In this document: positions 1-6,879 of the stretch, one piece after another
Numbering within the stretch: the stretch's first letter is position 1
Layout: each line of letters opens with the position of its first letter
Origin: Rhodospirillales bacterium
GTDB taxonomy: Bacteria > Pseudomonadota > Alphaproteobacteria > Rhodospirillales > Casp-alpha2
Length of the DNA stretch: 11,531 bases
Assembly: GCA_018664265.1 (NCBI GenBank)
Contig: JABJOR010000083.1
Span: forward strand, 1 to 11,531
Reading direction: 5' to 3'
Program-made: the position numbers and the translations under genes
The notes under the pieces: generated by a model
Databases searched by the model: none
What the model saw: only the letters and a program-made list of their open reading frames with translations
What the model was told of the DNA's origin: nothing

Positions 1-539
1 GTTTGGATGGTTTCTCCATTGGCAAGGACGACCTCCAGGCCCATAACATTCTCACGCATTCCACCGTAGCGCGGTGTCGTAGTTCCCGCAGCCCGGGTCG
101 CCGCCATGCCACCAAAAGACGCATCGGCCCCTGGATCAACAGGAAACATTAAGCCCGTATCACGCAAGGCATCGGCCAGCTGCAATCGTGTAACGCCAGC
201 CTCAACTTCACAATCCATATCCTCTTGATTAATTTTGATGATTTTGTTCAGGCCCGATGTATCAATTGAAACCCCGCCACGCACAGCATTAACGCCGCCT
301 TCCTGACCGGACCCGACCCCAAAAGGAATAACGGGGACATCATATTCGCTGCACATAGCCACCATCTGCGATACATCACTCGATGATTTTGGAAACAAGA
401 CGGCATAGGGCATTGCTGCCATATGGCCACCTTCGTCATGGCTATGGAGATTACGTATGCTTTCTCCAGATGAGACAAGCTCGCCAAATTTTTCTGACAG
501 AGCATCCAGAAGCCCATCCGGGGGGGATAAATCAGCCAC
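1..539 (-). CDS. GlcD-like FAD-binding oxidase (D-2-hydroxyacid dehydrogenase family), partial, 3' end outside window
   Basis: Reading the minus strand from a GTG at 539-537 gives 179 codons open to the window edge. The product resembles the N-terminal FAD-binding (PCMH-type) domain of the glycolate oxidase GlcD / D-lactate dehydrogenase family, flavoenzymes that oxidise D-2-hydroxyacids to 2-oxoacids. Recognisable blocks are VIPFGVGSGQEGGVNA (residues 70-85, the pyrophosphate-binding loop, where GlcD proteins usually have GTSLEGH), VEAGVTRLQL (112-121), and FPVDPGADASFGGMAATRAAGT (from 132), followed by RYGGMRENVMGLEVVLANG. A stop lies in frame just upstream, so GTG is the earliest possible start. 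It overlaps the end of the decarboxylase gene by 8 bp, which suggests coupled translation; no clear Shine-Dalgarno is visible. The C-terminal substrate-cap domain is not in the window, so the substrate cannot be predicted. A C7 tract lies at codons 5-7. Confidence 0.88.
   Translation of the reverse strand, partial: MADLSPPDGLLDALSEKFGELVSSGESIRNLHSHDEGGHMAAMPYAVLFPKSSSDVSQMVAMCSEYDVPVIPFGVGSGQEGGVNAVRGGVSIDTSGLNKIIKINQEDMDCEVEAGVTRLQLADALRDTGLMFPVDPGADASFGGMAATRAAGTTTPRYGGMRENVMGLEVVLANGETIQ
520..526. repeat. homopolymeric G7 (C7 on the coding strand) near the GlcD-like start codon
   Basis: Seven consecutive G residues on the plus strand correspond to a C7 run in codons 5-7 of the GlcD-like gene, about a dozen bases after its start. 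The reading frame is intact here. Runs of this length can slip during replication or sequencing, so the tract may be a phase-variable site or simply chance. Confidence 0.6.
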
Positions 540-2181
540 CTTGCATCAACGTTTTCTGCCGTACGTGAACAAATGTCGGTCCTTCTGCCAGAAGCGCCTG
601 ACTGACAGCCTCGGTAATATCCTTGGCTGTTTGAGGCGCGGTATAACCCGCGCCATATGCAGCGGCCAGCGTTTTGAAATCTGGATTAAGCGGATAAACA
701 CCGGTTTGAGGAATTTGACGTGCCCGCATAAAATCAGCTATCTCGCCTAGGGTTTCGTTATCCCATAACACGATTGGGATCGGCAATTTGCTTTCAACAG
801 CCGTCGCGAGTTCCTGCAATGTAAATTGCAAACCACCATCACCGACAACAACAACACAAGCCCGGTCAGGGCACGCTATCTGCCCTCCAATTGCTGCGGG
901 CAGAGCATATCCCAATGTTCCAAACCCCATAGGAAATTGCCAACACCCGGGTTGCTCAACAGGAAATGTTACACACCCCGTGTACCCGATTTGGGTCATA
1001 TCTACGTACACGAGTGCGTCATCTGGCAAACCGGATCGAAGTGCGCGAAGAACGTCATCATGGACTTTTTCAAGTTTTGACAGTGTTGCAGTATTGGCTT
1101 GCCGAATAACCCTTGCCTGTTCTGCCCTTGCTGTACTGTCAGTACGATGATCGGACAAAGCCTCAGCTATTAACTGCGCAGTCTGAACCGCATCGGCAAC
1201 AATGGCTAAATCGGGATTGTAATCACGTACGACTGTATCAGGATCAATATCAATGCGTATAAATTCTCCACTCATGAAAAGTCGTGGCTCCAACATAGCC
1301 GGGTCAACATCACCCGCAGCTTCCACATCGGCGGTAACATAAAGGTCAGGTTCCGCGATTTCGGTACCGATTGCGATAACAAGGTCTGCTTCGGCGATGG
1401 CTTGGCGTGTCGGTAAGCGCTGTAAGGTGGAGCCAAGAGAAAGCGGATGACTTTCTGGAAGGATACCTTTCCCGGCGACGGTTGTCACAAACAACGCGCC
1501 GCTTTGTTCAACAATACCCTGCAAGAATGATGAGGCTTTCACGGCTCCGCCGCCAGCAAGAATAACCAAAGACTTTGCTGAAATCAGCATGTCTGTGAGC
1601 TGTTGTATTACCTCTCGATTGGGGCCGGGGCATTCAGGGATACGTTTCAAGGCCTTTGCTTTTACGAGGGGCATCTCAAGAACATCAAGGGGTATGGATA
1701 GATGGGCCGGGCGAGGACGTTGGGTCTTAAACCGCGTAAAGATTTGTGCAAAATAGGCCGGTACCTGATCCGCTGTCAGCGCCATAGCGCTTAACCCGGT
1801 TAACGGTGCAGTGGCTGCTTGCTGATCCGTAATTTCATGAAGCATGCCTCGTCCAAGCCCCATGTCCCCCGTTGCAATTGCCGCCGTGAGCATCAGCACG
1901 GGAATACTGTCGGAATAAGCCTGACCTATTGCCGTGCTTGCATTTGTAACCCCAGGTCCGGAAATGAGCATAGCCACACCGGGTTTCCCACTGGCGCGTG
2001 CATACCCGTCTGCCATAAAACCAGCGCCCTGTTCATGGCGAACAGAGACATGGCGTACACCGGCTTCTTCCAATGATCGATAGAACTCAAGAGAGTGGAC
2101 GCCGGGCATCCCGAACACGGTATCCACACCATAGTCTTTCAAAAGAAAAGGGACATGTTCTCCACAACTACGCTCATCCAT
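532..2181 (-). CDS. thiamine-diphosphate-dependent 2-oxoacid decarboxylase, 5-guanidino-2-oxopentanoate decarboxylase-like (AruI family)
   Basis: The 549-residue product has the three-domain layout of the acetolactate synthase / 2-oxoacid decarboxylase superfamily. The N-terminal PYR domain carries VFGMPGVHSLEFYR (22-35) and the catalytic glutamate E50 in VRHEQGAGFMADGYARASG. The C-terminal PP domain carries the Mg/ThDP motif GDGG at 447-450, ending at N475. The FGMPGVH..E.YR block and the RPRPAHLSIPLDVL stretch resemble what I recall of AruI, which decarboxylates 2-ketoarginine to 4-guanidinobutanal in the arginine transaminase pathway; acetolactate synthase proper is less likely. The ATG at 2181 follows a strong GGAGG (2189-2193) at 7-base spacing, placed inside the end of the small upstream ORF. 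The adjacent ureohydrolase, which would use a guanidino product, supports the assignment. The family is near certain; the exact substrate is an inference. Confidence 0.88.
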   Translation of the reverse strand: MDERSCGEHVPFLLKDYGVDTVFGMPGVHSLEFYRSLEEAGVRHVSVRHEQGAGFMADGYARASGKPGVAMLISGPGVTNASTAIGQAYSDSIPVLMLTAAIATGDMGLGRGMLHEITDQQAATAPLTGLSAMALTADQVPAYFAQIFTRFKTQRPRPAHLSIPLDVLEMPLVKAKALKRIPECPGPNREVIQQLTDMLISAKSLVILAGGGAVKASSFLQGIVEQSGALFVTTVAGKGILPESHPLSLGSTLQRLPTRQAIAEADLVIAIGTEIAEPDLYVTADVEAAGDVDPAMLEPRLFMSGEFIRIDIDPDTVVRDYNPDLAIVADAVQTAQLIAEALSDHRTDSTARAEQARVIRQANTATLSKLEKVHDDVLRALRSGLPDDALVYVDMTQIGYTGCVTFPVEQPGCWQFPMGFGTLGYALPAAIGGQIACPDRACVVVVGDGGLQFTLQELATAVESKLPIPIVLWDNETLGEIADFMRARQIPQTGVYPLNPDFKTLAAAYGAGYTAPQTAKDITEAVSQALLAEGPTFVHVRQKTLMQGG

Positions 2182-2183
2182 TT

Positions 2184-2339
2184 TTACGCCTCCAAACTTT
2201 CACAAAACCGAATAATAGGATTGGTAGCTTTGGCCGAGTCTATCATCGCCTCAATAAGTTCTATGAGGCCAATAGCCCCTTTATCAACGGCAGGGCCGCT
2301 CATTGCTTTCAGAAGTGGTGAGAAAGATGGAAATGTCAT
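2184..2339 (-). CDS. 51-residue small protein of unknown function, inside the operon
   Basis: An intact 51-codon ORF on the minus strand fills what would otherwise be a 154-bp gap between the ureohydrolase and decarboxylase genes. Its ATG (2339-2337) overlaps the ureohydrolase TGA as ATGA, and its TAA (2186-2184) ends 2 bp before the decarboxylase ATG. The strong GGAGG for the decarboxylase lies within its last codons, so its translation could pace that of the next gene. The product starts MTFPSFSPLL; a likely amphipathic helical stretch follows (GLIELIEAMIDSAK, about residues 24-37), then PIIRFCESLEA at the C-terminus. There is no signal peptide or membrane span. I do not recognise the family. 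It may be a small accessory subunit, a decayed remnant, or a leader ORF for translational coupling. Every other gap in this operon is under 20 bp, which favours a real gene. Confidence 0.6.
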   Translation of the reverse strand: MTFPSFSPLLKAMSGPAVDKGAIGLIELIEAMIDSAKATNPIIRFCESLEA

Positions 2340-3295
2340 TTTCTGTTATTCTCAATGGCATATGCCATGATGCACACCAATTCAAACATCAAGTTAGCCG
2401 CGATGATGGATGTAATACCTGTCGGGTTATCAAAGCACGGCGCAATTTCTGAAATGTCCGCGCCGACAATATCGGCCCCTTGCAAGGACCGTAAAATCAC
2501 CTGCATATCGCGCGCAGAAATGCCGCCAACTTCCGGTACTGGTGTTGCCGGACAATCGGTTGGATCGAGACCATCGATATCGATAGAGACATAAGTGTTG
2601 CCTGTACCCAGTGTTTCATTAATCATCTTAATGGCAGCGGCTCGTCCCATCTCTTCGTAATCGTCATAAGTGATAACGGTCCAGCCTGCATCAATACCGA
2701 ATTGAATATCATGGGGGCTGAAACGGCTACCACGCAGCCCCAACTGAACCACACGCTTTGGATCAATCAAGCCTTCTTCCGAAGCACGACGCATGAATGT
2801 TGCATGGTTGACTTTGTCACCACAGAATTCATCCAGGGTATCGGCGTGGGCATCAACATGCAAAATGCCAACAGGCTTATCGGCTGCGATGCCCCGTAAG
2901 ATCGGCGTCGGGATTGTGTGATCACCGCCTATAGCAATTGGACGAATATTATTGGCTTTTAATTTTTCAAAAAACTCCTGAATATTGGCGAGCGATATAT
3001 CCTTGTTTAATGGATTAATCGTTGCATCACCAATATCAGCTATGTTGCACATTTCATGGGGTTGAATGCCTGTGGTCTGGTGGACCTGGCGGATAATACG
3101 GCTGTGATGACGCACAGCCCCCGGCGCTTCACGGGGGCCGGTCCGATAGTTCAGGCCAATATCAAATGGCACACCGCACAGACCAATATCAATATCATCA
3201 CAGATATCTACGCGCTTGGTACGCAAGAACGTGGCAACATCAGAAAACCGGGGTATTTTTGCAGCATCAACGGGGGCATATTTATTTCTAGGCAT
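2336..3295 (-). CDS. ureohydrolase family amidinohydrolase (guanidinobutyrase/agmatinase-like)
   Basis: The 319-residue product hydrolyses a guanidino group to urea plus an amine. All six binuclear Mn ligands of the arginase/agmatinase fold are visible: H126 in GGDHT, D148, H150 and D152 in VDAHADT, and D239 and D241 in SIDIDGLDP. Near-invariant blocks also include GVPFDIG (41-47), RTGPREAPGAVR, NIADIGD and HATFMRRASEEG. The length and the N-terminal IPRFSDVATFLR region fit Pseudomonas guanidinobutyrase (GbuA) and agmatinase better than arginase. I chose the ATG at 3295 because AAGGAG (3305-3310) precedes it at 9-base spacing; an in-frame ATG at 3331 would overlap the SDR gene and lacks such a site. 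Paired with an AruI-like decarboxylase, 4-guanidinobutyrate to GABA plus urea is the most economical role, but agmatine or guanidinopropionate cannot be excluded. Confidence 0.9.
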   Translation of the reverse strand: MPRNKYAPVDAAKIPRFSDVATFLRTKRVDICDDIDIGLCGVPFDIGLNYRTGPREAPGAVRHHSRIIRQVHQTTGIQPHEMCNIADIGDATINPLNKDISLANIQEFFEKLKANNIRPIAIGGDHTIPTPILRGIAADKPVGILHVDAHADTLDEFCGDKVNHATFMRRASEEGLIDPKRVVQLGLRGSRFSPHDIQFGIDAGWTVITYDDYEEMGRAAAIKMINETLGTGNTYVSIDIDGLDPTDCPATPVPEVGGISARDMQVILRSLQGADIVGADISEIAPCFDNPTGITSIIAANLMFELVCIMAYAIENNRK

Positions 3296-3304
3296 GTAGA
3301 TATT

Positions 3305-3310
3305 CTCCTT
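3305..3310 (-). promoter_or_regulatory. Shine-Dalgarno AAGGAG that fixes the ureohydrolase start
   Basis: On the minus strand AAGGAG lies 9 bases before the ATG at 3295. It selects this start over the longer in-frame ATG at 3331 and is one of the strongest ribosome sites in the operon. Confidence 0.8.
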
Positions 3311-3314
3311 AAAA

Positions 3315-4106
3315 TTAAAGCGGGTCACCAACCGTCAGGTGTGTGCCACTATCAACGACTAACAATTGCCCTGTAGCAGGGACTTGGCCCAGTGCGAACC
3401 AAAGCGTTGCTTCGGCTATGTTCTCGGCTGTGGGAATACGTTTAAGCGGCGTGATGGCCGCCGTTTTAGTCTTGAAGGCTTTGAGTGCCTCAGCGTCCAG
3501 TTTGCTTGCCATCCAGTCCGTGTCTACAAATCCTGGACAAACCGCATTCACACGAACATGTGGAGCGAGCGAGCGAGCGAGGCTCAAGGTCAAAGTATTC
3601 AGAGCACCCTTGGACGCTGCATAGGCAATGGATGAGCCTATTCCACTGAAGCCGGAGTGAGATGAAATATTTACGACGGAGCCGTTATTTTCGCGGAGTT
3701 GGTCTGCTGCTGCCCGGGTCATTTGATAATTACCGGTAACGTTCACAGCAAAAATACGCTCAAAATCCTCAGCACCCAACGCATCCAAATCTTTGCCATC
3801 CGCAAAGCGAGTGGTGCCAGCATTGTTAATCAAAATATCAATACGGCCCCATTTGTCGGAGGCTGCTTTTGCCAAGGCTACGCAATCAATATCTTTTGAA
3901 ATATCACATTTGACGGCGATTGCTTCGACACCTTCGGCTATGCACGCATGAACAGTAGCTTCACCGCCATCACGATTTCCGCTATACGTAGCCGCAACAT
4001 GGCAACCGGCTTTTGCCAGAGCAAGGGCAACCGCAGCGCCGATGCCGGATGATGCGCCAGTAACGACGGCGACTTTACCTTTATGGGAAGTGTTACTCAT
4101 ATTCAT
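3315..4106 (-). CDS. short-chain dehydrogenase/reductase (SDR), classical type
   Basis: The 263-residue product is a cytosolic NAD(P)-dependent oxidoreductase of the classical SDR family. The cofactor motif TGASSGIG sits at 16-23 and the structural NNAG at 94-97. The catalytic tetrad is N122 (in FAVNVTGN), S149, Y162 and K166 (YAASK), and the post-catalytic NAVCPGFVDTD is normal. The length is typical. The ATG at 4106 overlaps the aminotransferase stop as ATGA, so it is probably translated by coupling; an alternative ATG lies two codons further in, and neither has a good Shine-Dalgarno. Substrate is unknown. In this operon it could oxidise or reduce a hydroxy or oxo intermediate made by the aminotransferase. 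The coding sequence contains a tetranucleotide repeat (3563-3581) within the SLARSLAP segment, and the frame is intact. Confidence 0.9.
   Translation of the reverse strand: MNMSNTSHKGKVAVVTGASSGIGAAVALALAKAGCHVAATYSGNRDGGEATVHACIAEGVEAIAVKCDISKDIDCVALAKAASDKWGRIDILINNAGTTRFADGKDLDALGAEDFERIFAVNVTGNYQMTRAAADQLRENNGSVVNISSHSGFSGIGSSIAYAASKGALNTLTLSLARSLAPHVRVNAVCPGFVDTDWMASKLDAEALKAFKTKTAAITPLKRIPTAENIAEATLWFALGQVPATGQLLVVDSGTHLTVGDPL
3563..3581. repeat. tetranucleotide microsatellite (GAGC)4GAG inside the SDR gene
   Basis: Nearly five units of GAGC (plus strand) lie in the SDR coding sequence and encode SLARSLA. Gain or loss of one unit would shift the frame at about two thirds of the protein. 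The encoded peptide fits the normal SDR consensus at this position, so the repeat may be fortuitous. Confidence 0.75.
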
Positions 4107-5494
4107 ATACCCATGTACTGTGCAGCTTGAATTTCAAAGTCGTTTAAGACTGCATCAAGCCGTGCGAGCATGTCATCACATTCCGCTTCTGTAATTGTCA
4201 GCGGTGGTGCTACCATGAACCAATCACCATATTTGCCATTGGCCGTACGACGTGAATAAATGATCAGGCCATGCTTCAGACCAATGATACGGATGTGCTC
4301 GGTTGGTGGAAACTCTGCCGGGAAGGAACTTTTGGTTTCTCGGTTAGATACCAATTCAACAGCCATCAACATACCGGATCCACGAATATCGCCAATGGAC
4401 GGATGGCTTTCAGCAAGACCTTCAAGGCCAACTTTCAAATATGCACCACGGGCGCTTGCTGCATTGAGAAGATCAAGGCGCTCATACTCTGCCAACACAG
4501 CCAAGCCAGTCGCGCACGTAATGGGGTTCGCATTATAGGTATGCGAAAAGTTAAAGCCTGTCAGTCCTGCCAGATGATCAACCATATTAGCAGGCATCAA
4601 CACAGCCCCCAGTGGGGCATAACCAGAGCCAAGCCCCTTTGCCAATACGACGAGATCACCGGGCGCATCCGGCCAGGCATGGCTTGCCAAAAACTGCCCC
4701 GTGCGACCTGTGCCACACAAGATTTCATCATAGATCAGGTAGACACCGTGCCTGGTGCAAATCTCACGCACACGATTTACATAATCTTCGCATTGTGGTT
4801 GGGCACCTGTCGCCAATCCCCCAATGGGTTCCACGACAAATGCCAATACGTTCTCTGCGCCCAGTTCCTGGATTTTTATCTCAAGAGCTTCGGCGCATTC
4901 CATACGGTAGCTTTCAGGAGTATGTCCTTCTGGCACACGGTATTGAAATGGTGCCGGGATACGTTCAGATTTAACAGCAAACCCGTCGATGAAAGGATCA
5001 AGTGCGTCATCGCCTGTGATCGCAAGCGTCGCAATCGTGCCACCATGATAGGACGGGGTCAGTGTGATGATTTTCTTCTTGGAAAGCTTACCTGTCGCCA
5101 CAACATATTGGCGCAGGAATTTCAGGGCAATCTCCATGGCCTCTGATCCGCCGGATGCCAACGCGACACGCTCATAACCGGGGCCAGCAAGTTTTGAAAT
5201 GCACTCTGTTAAATCAATGTTGGGTTGATGGCGCGAGACACGGCTGTAGGCAAAATCCATTGTTTTTGCCTGATGCGCCATAGCATCGGCAACACGTTCG
5301 TTTCCATGTCCAATGTTGCTAACCACTGGACCGGAGGAGACATCAATATAGCTGTTGCCTTCATCATCATACATCCAGATCCCTTTGGTGCGTGTGATGA
5401 GGGGAAGTGGAACAATATTGCTGTTTGCATAGAAAATATCCTGAGGGCCGCCCAGAATATTATGTTTCATGTTAGTGTTCATAGTATTGTTCAC
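4103..5494 (-). CDS. class III PLP-dependent aminotransferase (omega-aminotransferase family)
   Basis: The 463-residue product has the hallmarks of fold-type I class III aminotransferases. These are GPVVSNIGHGN (55-65), SGGSEAMEIALK (114-125, phosphate loop), YHGG (149-152), E222 in VEPIGG, D256-E257 in YDEILCGTGRTG (D256 pairs with the PLP ring nitrogen), and Schiff-base K286 in LAKGLGSGYAPLGAV. HTYNANP follows at 318. The family typically transfers terminal amino groups (GABA, beta-alanine, putrescine, diamines) to pyruvate or 2-oxoglutarate. The start is a GTG at 5494, 5 bp after the hydrolase stop; in-frame ATGs at 5482 and 5470 are alternatives, and none has a strong Shine-Dalgarno. In this operon it could remove the amino group left by the ureohydrolase (GABA to succinic semialdehyde) or act on the primary substrate. 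It is not an AruH-type class I/II arginine aminotransferase. Confidence 0.9.
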   Translation of the reverse strand: MNNTMNTNMKHNILGGPQDIFYANSNIVPLPLITRTKGIWMYDDEGNSYIDVSSGPVVSNIGHGNERVADAMAHQAKTMDFAYSRVSRHQPNIDLTECISKLAGPGYERVALASGGSEAMEIALKFLRQYVVATGKLSKKKIITLTPSYHGGTIATLAITGDDALDPFIDGFAVKSERIPAPFQYRVPEGHTPESYRMECAEALEIKIQELGAENVLAFVVEPIGGLATGAQPQCEDYVNRVREICTRHGVYLIYDEILCGTGRTGQFLASHAWPDAPGDLVVLAKGLGSGYAPLGAVLMPANMVDHLAGLTGFNFSHTYNANPITCATGLAVLAEYERLDLLNAASARGAYLKVGLEGLAESHPSIGDIRGSGMLMAVELVSNRETKSSFPAEFPPTEHIRIIGLKHGLIIYSRRTANGKYGDWFMVAPPLTITEAECDDMLARLDAVLNDFEIQAAQYMGI

Positions 5495-5499
5495 GGTCT

Positions 5500-6747
5500 T
5501 TACTCGTATGTTATCTGGCCATTGGCTGCGGCCATCAAGGTGTTTACCAAAACGTCCGCCCCAATTTTACAATGATCAGCTTCCGCCCATTCCAGTTCAT
5601 TATGGCTAATACCATCACGGCACGGAATAAAGATCATCGCCGTAGGCAGGAAGCGCGCAATATTGCACGCATCATGACCTGCGCCTGTAAACATTCGACG
5701 ATATGGTTTCTGGGTTGCTAGGGCAGCTTTCTCGATACCGTCTGCCAAAGGCTGATTGAAAGGCAGAGGCTTGATAAAGGTGAATTCGCTTAAGGAAAGT
5801 TTTAAACCCATTTCATCTGTAATGCTTTTGGCAACTTCACGGAATTCCATATCCATGGCGGCCAGTTTTTTCGGGTTTGGATGACGTAGGTCTGCCGAAA
5901 ACTTCACACGGCCCGGAATGGTGTTGCGGGAGTTTGGAAAGACTTCGGCGAACCCGCATGTGCCGCATGCTGGCATATTGTCTTCGGCAATACGTTTCAC
6001 TTCCAGAGCAATTCGGCTCATGCCCATCATGGCATCTTTGCGCACGGGCATCGGGGTTGGGCCAGCGTGTGCCTCAACACCCGTTAGCTCCAGATCATAC
6101 CAGTGTTGGCCTTGGGTTGCATCGACAACACCAATGATTTCGCCAGCGTTTCCCAAAACCGGGCCTTGTTCAATGTGCAGCTCAATGTAGCAAGCGACCT
6201 TCGCGCGGTCCATAAAGGGCGCATCCCCTAAATAGCCCATGCGATCCAAACCTTCACAAATACCGAAATCAATTTTTTCATCGCGCATGGCAAATGCATC
6301 TTCAAGGGGTAGCATACCTGTCCATACGGCGGAGCCCATCATGGGCTGAAACATGTAACCTTCTTCATTGGTCCAGACGACCACTTCAATTGGAGCGTCT
6401 GTTTCAACGCCTGCATCATTAAGTGAACGAATGGCCTCAAGGCCGCCCAGCACACCATAGATGCCATCAAACTTTCCACCCGTCGGTTGCGTATCCAGGT
6501 GAGAACCGCACATGACCACTGGCGCGTCAGGGTTTTTCCCTTGACGGCGAATACGGATGTTGCCAAAGCCATCAACAAAAATTTCACAGCCAGCATCTTT
6601 CGCCCATGAGCAAAACAGGTCACGCGCCTGTTTGTTCAAAGCTGTAAATTCAACGCGGTTACATCCGCCAATTTCGGTTTCACCCAGCTGTCCCAAGTCC
6701 ATCAGTGTCGACCACAACCGATCTTGATTGGTTTCAATGTTTGTCAC
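5500..6747 (-). CDS. M20-family Zn-dependent amidohydrolase (N-carbamoyl-L-amino acid hydrolase / allantoate amidohydrolase type)
   Basis: The 415-residue product matches the HyuC/AllC/beta-ureidopropionase branch of metallopeptidase family M20, which cleaves carbamoyl (ureido) amides using two metals. Visible motifs, with approximate positions, are GSHLDTQPTGGKFDG (81-95, metal ligands H83 and D94), the catalytic glutamate pair in TNEEG (about 128-129), ELHIEQGP (metal histidine about 191), GVEAHAGPTPMPVRKDA (dimer-bridging histidine), DLRHP, GAGHDA, and the distal metal histidine in ISHNE (about 382). Length is typical. The start is a GTG at 6747 immediately after an in-frame TAA, with a weak GGA upstream. 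It is the first gene of the minus-strand operon, divergent from the IclR regulator. Which ureido compound it cleaves is not readable from sequence; an amide other than carbamoyl is possible. Confidence 0.9.
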   Translation of the reverse strand: MTNIETNQDRLWSTLMDLGQLGETEIGGCNRVEFTALNKQARDLFCSWAKDAGCEIFVDGFGNIRIRRQGKNPDAPVVMCGSHLDTQPTGGKFDGIYGVLGGLEAIRSLNDAGVETDAPIEVVVWTNEEGYMFQPMMGSAVWTGMLPLEDAFAMRDEKIDFGICEGLDRMGYLGDAPFMDRAKVACYIELHIEQGPVLGNAGEIIGVVDATQGQHWYDLELTGVEAHAGPTPMPVRKDAMMGMSRIALEVKRIAEDNMPACGTCGFAEVFPNSRNTIPGRVKFSADLRHPNPKKLAAMDMEFREVAKSITDEMGLKLSLSEFTFIKPLPFNQPLADGIEKAALATQKPYRRMFTGAGHDACNIARFLPTAMIFIPCRDGISHNELEWAEADHCKIGADVLVNTLMAAANGQITYE

Positions 6748-6784
6748 TTATGTATCCAATTTTATATTGATAAATTTTATATTT

Positions 6785-6809
6785 TAGAATTGACTTCTAT
6801 TTTATAGAA
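6785..6809. promoter_or_regulatory. candidate IclR-family operator: three alternating TAGAA/TTCTA half-sites at 10-bp intervals
   Basis: TAGAA (6785-6789), TTCTA (6795-6799) and TAGAA (6805-6809) alternate in orientation with exactly 10-bp spacing, so all face the same side of the helix. The last two extend to a perfect palindrome, TTCTAT-TTT-ATAGAA (6795-6809). A one-mismatch half-site, TTTTA, sits at 6775-6779. The right end overlaps the predicted -10 of the leftward operon, which fits repression by the neighbouring IclR protein. Binding is inferred from position and symmetry only. Confidence 0.55.
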
Positions 6810-6837
6810 TATATCTTTAATTTTAAATTTGAGTCAA
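6808..6837 (-). promoter_or_regulatory. candidate sigma70 promoter of the hydrolase-to-GlcD operon
   Basis: On the minus strand TTGACT (6837-6832, five of six to consensus) is followed after 18 bp by TATATT (6813-6808, five of six). This predicts a start near 6801 and a leader of about 54 nt. The -10 overlaps the operator-like palindrome, so a bound repressor would block it. Confidence 0.5.
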
Positions 6838-6842
6838 TAGCC

Positions 6843-6848
6843 TATAAT
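6843..6848 (+). promoter_or_regulatory. candidate -10 box of the IclR regulator gene
   Basis: A perfect TATAAT lies 31 bp before the ATG at 6880. The upstream -35 position is only T-rich, so the promoter may be weak or activator-dependent. It sits back to back with the leftward promoter, close enough for mutual interference or autoregulation. AGGA at 6870-6873 serves the start at 6-base spacing. Confidence 0.45.
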
Positions 6849-6879
6849 TAAAAGCACTGAAGAATCACTAGGACCTTTT

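Larger units (their letters stand above)
6748..6879. promoter_or_regulatory. divergent promoter/operator region between the hydrolase operon and the IclR gene
   Basis: A strongly AT-rich 132-bp gap separates divergent starts. It holds ATTTTATA three times (6759, 6774, 6799), a phased inverted-repeat array (6785-6809), a plausible minus-strand promoter (6808-6837) and a perfect -10 for the regulator gene (6843-6848). ATTGACT (6789-6795) and its complement (6832-6838) form a wider inverted pair. Confidence 0.7.

Noticed and set aside
3296..3331. 12-residue N-terminal extension of the ureohydrolase starting at the ATG at 3331
   Set aside because: It would overlap the SDR coding end and lacks a ribosome site, while AAGGAG is ideally placed for the ATG at 3295.
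4271..5146. 291-codon plus-strand open frame
   Set aside because: It lies wholly antisense to the class III aminotransferase, whose catalytic motifs are intact. Its translation is rich in Cys, His and Arg with no recognisable domain.
6790..6817. Plus-strand TTGACT followed after 16 bp by TATCTT as the regulator promoter
   Set aside because: The -10 is a poor match and a perfect TATAAT lies closer to the regulator gene at 6843, so this pair is probably incidental to the operator array.
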